From contig JAISWN010000336.1 of the NCBI GenBank assembly GCA_031271075.1, forward strand, positions 1 to 7,936: a stretch of 7,936 nucleotides of DNA, given 5' to 3'. The position numbers and the translations under genes were made by a program. Positions 4,727 through 7,936 of this stretch are shown in pieces; the first letter of the stretch is position 1, and each line of letters starts with the position of its first letter. Source of the stretch: Treponema sp. GTDB taxonomy: Bacteria; Spirochaetota; Spirochaetia; Treponematales; Breznakiellaceae. The notes below the pieces were generated by a model, which worked only from the letters and a program-made list of their open reading frames with translations, ran no database searches and was not told where the DNA came from.

Positions 4727-7165
4727 ATGGCATACAGCGTACCGGTTTCGTATCAGTATAGCAGAGACCCCCTGCTGCGGGGGGCCTATTGGGATTCCCG
4801 GAACATGCGGGAGCGGGCGGAATCCTTCAGCCGGGACATAGACCGGCTGATGAAGGCGGGGTTCGGTAACCTTTCGGGGCAGATGAGCGCCCTGGGCAAT
4901 GACCTCTCCCTGGGCCTGGGCGGCGTGGAGCGGGCGGTGGGGGCCATGGGCGCCGACATGAATCTGGGCTTCATCCGCCTGGATAACGCGGTCCGGCAGT
5001 CGGCGCAAAGCGTCTGCGAAAAGCTCGACGAAATCAACGGCACCCTGCTGAATTCCACCTTTACCAGGGCGCGGGAGTTGTACCGGCTGGCCGTGACGAA
5101 CTTCGGCAAGGGCTTTTATGAGGAGGCCCGGGACGACCTGACCGAGTCCACGGCCCTGCACAAGACCGATGCGCTCTCGTGGTTTTTGCTGGGGCGGATA
5201 TACCTCTTTGGGGCGGGGGAGTTCGGCGCGGCCGTTGACCTGGACAAGGCCCTCGCGGCGCTGGCCGCCGCGGCGAAGTACCTTACCCCCGACGCCCGGG
5301 AACACGCGGACGCCCGGGGGATGGCCTCGGAGGTATGGTTTCATCTGGGGCTTGCCCGGCTTTACAAGTCCTACGGCCTCTCCCTCAAGGAAGCGGAGGG
5401 GGGCGGCGAGAAAGCGGCGCGGTATTTGGACAAGGCGGAGAAGGCCTTTGAGGAGGCCGGGCGGTATTCCGACAAGAACCTGGAGGCGCGGTATCTCGCG
5501 GCCTGGTGCAAGGCGCAGCCGGTGGGGGCGATCGGGACGGCCGCCCGGGACGAAGCGGGGGCCCTCGCGGGCCTGGAGGCGCTGATCACCGGGGAGAGCG
5601 CGTACCTTGTGAAGGCGGCGGGGGACAGCGGCTTTGCCGCCATTGCCGTGGGCTTGAGGGTGCTGGACGCGCGGCTGCAGGCGGCGCTTGCCGCCGAGCT
5701 AAAGCCGGCCCTTGAGGGCTACCTGGCGCTCCTTAAGCGCTCGCTTCCCGGCTTCGGCGGGAAGGTCCCGAGCGGGCTCGTCTCTGCGGACAAAAAACTG
5801 CGGGACGTCCTTGCCGCGAATCCGGCGTTGGACAAGGCGCCGTATTATGAGCTGCGCCGGATTAAGCCGCTCATCAAGCACTGCGCGGGGCGGCTTGCCG
5901 AAGAGATAAAGCGGCGGCAAGAAGAGATAAAGCGGCGGCAAAAAGAGAAAAGAGAACAGTGGGAAGCCGCTGTCCGTATGTTCGGGATTCAGCACGGCCG
6001 CATAACGAAATACACCGGCCCGGGCGGAGCCGTTACGATCCCGGCCGGTGTCATCAGCATCGGAGAGAAGGCTTTTTCTGGCTGCGAGGGGCTTACGAGC
6101 GTTACGATCCCGGCCGGCGTCACCAGCATCGGGAAGATGGCTTTTTTCCGGTGCGAGGGGCTTACGAGCGTTACGATCCCGGCCGGCGTCACCAGCATCG
6201 AGGACCAGGCTTTTTTCCGTTGCAAGGGGCTTAGGAGCGTTACGATCCCGGCCGGCGTCACCAGCATCGGGGAGAGTGCTTTTTCCTGGTGCAAGGGGCT
6301 TAGGAGCGTTACGATCCCGGCCGGCGTCACCAGCATCGGGAAGATGGCTTTTTACCAATGCGCGGGGCTTACAAGCGTTACGATCCCGGCCGGCGTCACC
6401 AGCATCGGGGAGAGTGCTTTTTCCGGATGCGCGGGGCTTAGGAGCGTTACGATCCCGGCCGGCGTCACCAGCATCGGGGAGAGTGCTTTTTCCGGATGCG
6501 CGGGGCTTACGAGCGTTACGATCCCGGCCGGCGTCACCAGCATCGGGGAGAGTGCTTTTTCCGGATGCACGGGGCTTACGAGCGTGACCTTTGAGGGTAG
6601 TAACACGAGAGTGGAAACCAACAGTATCAGTATCATTAACGGTGATCAATTTAGAGAGCTGGCTGGTTCAGGCGGCGGTACAGGAGCCTATTTGGCGAAG
6701 GCCGGGACGTATACGCGGCGGCACGATTTCGATACCTGGACGAAGCAGGGGGCCCCTGAACCCCCGGCGGAGCAGGAGGCCCCTAAACACTCGGCGAAGA
6801 AGGGCTGCTTCATCACCACCGCCGTGTGCGGGTCCCTGGGCAAGGGGGACGACTGCCGGGAACTCACCGCGTTCCGCGCCTTCCGGGACAACTGGCTGGC
6901 ACAACAGCCCGGCGGCCCGGCCCTCATCGCCGAATACTACCGCGCCGCCCCCGGCATTGTCGCGGCCATCGACCGGCGCCCGGACCGGGAGGCTGTGTAC
7001 CGCCGTATCTGGGACGCCCGGCTCGCGCCGTGCCTGGCCCTCATCGAAGCAGGGGACTTTGAGGCCTGCCGGCGCAGCTACACGGAGATGGTAAGGGAAA
7101 TGGAAACCAACTGGGGGGCGGGGACCGACACAAGCCGCGCCCCCGTTGCGCCGGGCGGCCGGTAG
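4727..7165 (+). CDS. TPR-like / BspA-type leucine-rich repeat protein with CFI-box C-terminus
   Basis: This is an 812-residue protein. Residues 1-110 are helical with coiled-coil-like spacing (G-F-G-N-L-S near 45, G-F-I-R-L-D near 81). Residues 110-385 are Ala-rich paired helices resembling TPR units (F-Y-E-E-A-R-D-D-L near 130; V-W-F-H-L-G-L-A-R-L-Y near 203; A-R-Y-L-A-A-W near 254). Residues 388-413 form a highly charged coiled coil. Residues 436-619 are eight 23-residue BspA-type (LRR_5) repeats of pattern V-T-I-P-A-G-V-T-S-I-G-x-x-A-F-x-x-C-x-G-L-x-S, with a ninth degenerate start at 620. After a Gly- and Pro-rich linker, residues 694-795 open with C-F-I-T-T-A-V-C-G and continue with D-D-C-R-E-L-T-A-F-R-x-F-R-D. 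This is the CFI-box C-terminal domain of unknown function. There is no signal peptide or anchor, so a cytosolic location is likely, unlike the surface-exposed BspA proteins of Treponema and Bacteroides. Its role is probably scaffolding or protein binding. It is transcribed alone. Confidence 0.85.
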   Translation: MAYSVPVSYQYSRDPLLRGAYWDSRNMRERAESFSRDIDRLMKAGFGNLSGQMSALGNDLSLGLGGVERAVGAMGADMNLGFIRLDNAVRQSAQSVCEKLDEINGTLLNSTFTRARELYRLAVTNFGKGFYEEARDDLTESTALHKTDALSWFLLGRIYLFGAGEFGAAVDLDKALAALAAAAKYLTPDAREHADARGMASEVWFHLGLARLYKSYGLSLKEAEGGGEKAARYLDKAEKAFEEAGRYSDKNLEARYLAAWCKAQPVGAIGTAARDEAGALAGLEALITGESAYLVKAAGDSGFAAIAVGLRVLDARLQAALAAELKPALEGYLALLKRSLPGFGGKVPSGLVSADKKLRDVLAANPALDKAPYYELRRIKPLIKHCAGRLAEEIKRRQEEIKRRQKEKREQWEAAVRMFGIQHGRITKYTGPGGAVTIPAGVISIGEKAFSGCEGLTSVTIPAGVTSIGKMAFFRCEGLTSVTIPAGVTSIEDQAFFRCKGLRSVTIPAGVTSIGESAFSWCKGLRSVTIPAGVTSIGKMAFYQCAGLTSVTIPAGVTSIGESAFSGCAGLRSVTIPAGVTSIGESAFSGCAGLTSVTIPAGVTSIGESAFSGCTGLTSVTFEGSNTRVETNSISIINGDQFRELAGSGGGTGAYLAKAGTYTRRHDFDTWTKQGAPEPPAEQEAPKHSAKKGCFITTAVCGSLGKGDDCRELTAFRAFRDNWLAQQPGGPALIAEYYRAAPGIVAAIDRRPDREAVYRRIWDARLAPCLALIEAGDFEACRRSYTEMVREMETNWGAGTDTSRAPVAPGGR
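5900..5941 (+). repeat. 21-nt tandem duplication in the coiled coil
   Basis: Two exact 21-nt copies (5900-5920 and 5921-5941) encode E-E-I-K-R-R-Q twice, and a partial third unit follows. Being seven codons, the duplication adds one heptad to the coiled coil and keeps its register. It looks recent because there is no base difference between the copies. Confidence 0.85.
6032..6583 (+). repeat. Eight tandem 69-nt repeats encoding BspA-type LRRs
   Basis: Eight in-phase units of 69 nt start at 6032, 6101, 6170, 6239, 6308, 6377, 6446 and 6515. A degenerate unit starts at 6584. The first 30 nt of each unit (V-T-I-P-A-G-V-T-S-I) are identical in units 2 to 8. Unit 1 differs by two bases, one of which changes Thr to Ile. 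Units 6 and 7 differ by one base, as do units 7 and 8. Variation is confined to the I-G-x-x-A-F-x-x-C-x-G-L-x-S half. Confidence 0.95.
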
Positions 7166-7198
7166 TTCCCGCCGGGCGGAAAGAAGGCTTAAAACGGC

Positions 7199-7357
7199 GT
7201 GAAAAACCGAAAAAAACAAGCAAGAAAGTTATCACTTTCTACTGAAACACAGAGAGCAAGTAAGGATTGGTCAGGCGAATGTATGCGACGTTTGGGAAGC
7301 AACGCTTTATTCCTTCGCCTTGGTGAATCCACAGGTCCGATCGTGTTGGGATACTAG
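7199..7357 (+). CDS. Possible 52-residue small protein, GTG start
   Basis: An open frame after the repeat-protein gene starts at GTG 7199, 11 nt after AAGAAGG (7181-7187), and ends at TAG 7355-7357, overlapping the convergent aldolase stop by 3 nt. The product starts M-K-N-R-K-K-Q-A-R-K-L-S-L-S-T-E-T-Q-R and ends G-P-I-V-L-G-Y. It is basic at the N-terminus and has one Cys (28). The K-L-S-L-x-x-E-T segment resembles the leader of some class I lanthipeptide-type precursors, but the tail is not rich in Cys, Ser or Thr, and no modifying enzyme is nearby. A frame this long can arise by chance, so it is a candidate only. Confidence 0.22.
   Translation: MKNRKKQARKLSLSTETQRASKDWSGECMRRLGSNALFLRLGESTGPIVLGY
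7223..7240 (-). terminator. Small hairpin, possible weak terminator of the aldolase gene
   Basis: AGAAAGT (7223-7229) and ACTTTCT (7234-7240) pair perfectly around a 4-nt loop. Read leftward, in the direction of the aldolase gene, a run of seven T follows after a few bases (plus-strand A near 7210-7216). The stem is AT-rich and the T-run is not adjacent, so termination would be weak. The position between convergent genes fits. Confidence 0.3.
7273..7320. repeat. Inverted repeat in the convergent gap
   Basis: AGGCGAA (7273-7279) is the exact reverse complement of TTCGCCT (7314-7320). Between them AAGC (7297-7300) pairs with GCTT (7304-7307) around a 3-nt loop. It may form a branched hairpin in either transcript's 3' end. 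Pairing is short and no T-run follows, so function is uncertain. Confidence 0.3.
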
Positions 7358-7936
7358 CGGGCGACAGCGGCCCGGTAGCGTTCCACTTCCCAGTTATTGA
7401 TGAAGCGGATCTGGTCCTCCGGCATAACCCGGCCCCCCCCGAAACTTTCAGCGTAGACGGCTACCTTCACGGCGTCGTTGAAAAGCTCCGCCGCGTTTTT
7501 CGCGGCCTTTTCCGAGCCCCCCAGGCCGAAAACCCCGGCGCCTTTTACCGCTATTACTTTGGGAAGACCGCCGGTTTTTTGGATCCGGGCCTTCAGGGCT
7601 TCTTCCAGACCCCCGGCGCTGTCGATAAAAAGGGGATCGCTCCCGGCGTAGACGATGTGGTCCGGCGTAAAAGCCGAAGCCAGGGGCGCAAAGGCTTCCC
7701 GGGAGGCGGTGAATTTTTTGATTTCAGGATTTTTCAGGAACCGGACAAACCAGGAACCGCCGCCCTTTAGTTTTTCCGCCAGAAGAAGCAGTTCCTTTTC
7801 AAGGCCGCGGTGAAAATGAAAACGGGGGCCCAGCCGGCGGTTCCGGGGCCATCGTGTGATCCTCCCGCCAATGGTATCCATGATCCGCCGGTAAAGGGCC
7901 TTGACGCCTTCGACCGTATCGGCGGCGGCGAAAACC
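7354..7936 (-). CDS. Class II aldolase/adducin-family protein, C-terminal part (5' end outside window)
   Basis: On the minus strand the frame is open from the window edge to TAG at 7356-7354. The ATG at 7881 is internal, because 18 more in-frame residues (V-F-A-A-A-D-T-V-E-G-V-K and on) precede it. The visible 193 residues include T-P-D-H-I-V-Y-A-G-S-D-P-L-F (from about 7620 leftward), K-V-I-A-V-K-G-A-G-V-F-G-L-G, V-A-V-Y-A-E-S-F-G-G and the terminal F-I-N-N-W-E-V-E-R-Y-R. These match the C-terminal half of stand-alone class II aldolase-like proteins related to the aldolase domain of bifunctional rhamnulose-1-phosphate aldolase/dehydrogenases. Class II aldolases use a metal bound by histidines to cleave sugar phosphates to dihydroxyacetone phosphate and an aldehyde. 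The H-x-H ligands should lie in the missing N-terminus; the D-H at the T-P-D-H-I site may supply another ligand. The substrate cannot be named from this part. It is convergent with the repeat-protein gene and appears unrelated to it. Confidence 0.82.
   Translation of the reverse strand, partial: VFAAADTVEGVKALYRRIMDTIGGRITRWPRNRRLGPRFHFHRGLEKELLLLAEKLKGGGSWFVRFLKNPEIKKFTASREAFAPLASAFTPDHIVYAGSDPLFIDSAGGLEEALKARIQKTGGLPKVIAVKGAGVFGLGGSEKAAKNAAELFNDAVKVAVYAESFGGGRVMPEDQIRFINNWEVERYRAAVAR

Noticed and set aside
6032..6583. CRISPR array or diversity-generating retroelement target
   Set aside because: The repeats are contiguous coding units with no spacers. No reverse transcriptase or template repeat is present, and the variable sites are not adenine-restricted.
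5699..6649. Minus-strand open frame of 316 codons and plus-strand frame 6048-6587 across the LRR array
   Set aside because: The repeat unit is 69 nt, a multiple of three, so any stop-free frame in one unit stays open in all. The products are simple Asp/Gly/Arg or Ala/Arg/Pro repeats without family features.
7354..7881. Aldolase gene starting at the ATG at 7881
   Set aside because: The frame stays open to the window edge with family-like sequence, and the conserved N-terminal half is missing, so this is an internal methionine.

Overview
The window is GC-rich and gene-dense. It carries four large genes in a partly operonic layout, with two short gaps that hold smaller items. Nothing in it names the species. 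A spirochaete of the Treponema / termite-gut type is a reasonable guess: BspA-type leucine-rich repeats, a CFI-box C-terminus, tandem HD-GYP proteins and DUF1538 plus PII pairs all occur there. I hold this only weakly. There are no rRNA or tRNA genes, CRISPR array, transposase or phage genes.

Region 1 (1-4264, + strand) looks like one transcription unit whose promoter lies upstream of the window. It encodes: (a) a polytopic membrane protein with two DUF1538 halves in one chain, 5'-truncated by the window edge; (b) 5 nt later, a cytosolic protein that I read as three consecutive PII-like (ferredoxin-fold) modules; (c) 26 nt later, a protein with two HD-GYP-type modules, the first degenerate and the second with a full set of catalytic motifs. 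The simplest model is a cation transporter or antiporter gated by a fused PII-like sensor, with a cyclic-dinucleotide phosphodiesterase co-expressed. The third link is inference from gene order only.

Region 2 (4265-4726) is a 460-nt gap of lower GC. It contains a small minus-strand gene (4288-4481) with a strong ribosome binding site. One missing base in a poly-T run breaks it, and restoring that base gives a clean 64-residue protein. Rightward of it lies a structured leader: an imperfect hairpin (4532-4563), a 97-nt inverted repeat (4573-4669) enclosing a second hairpin (4626-4645), and a possible promoter.

Region 3 (4727-7165, + strand) is one 812-residue gene: a helical N-terminus, a TPR-like middle, a charged coiled coil, eight 23-residue BspA-type leucine-rich repeats, and a cysteine-containing CFI-box C-terminal domain. 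The eight repeats have an almost invariant DNA backbone but differ at a few fixed amino-acid positions.

Region 4 (7166-7936) is a convergent gap with two small inverted repeats and a possible 52-codon reading frame. It is followed by the C-terminal 193 residues of a class II aldolase/adducin-family sugar aldolase on the minus strand, whose N-terminus lies beyond the window.
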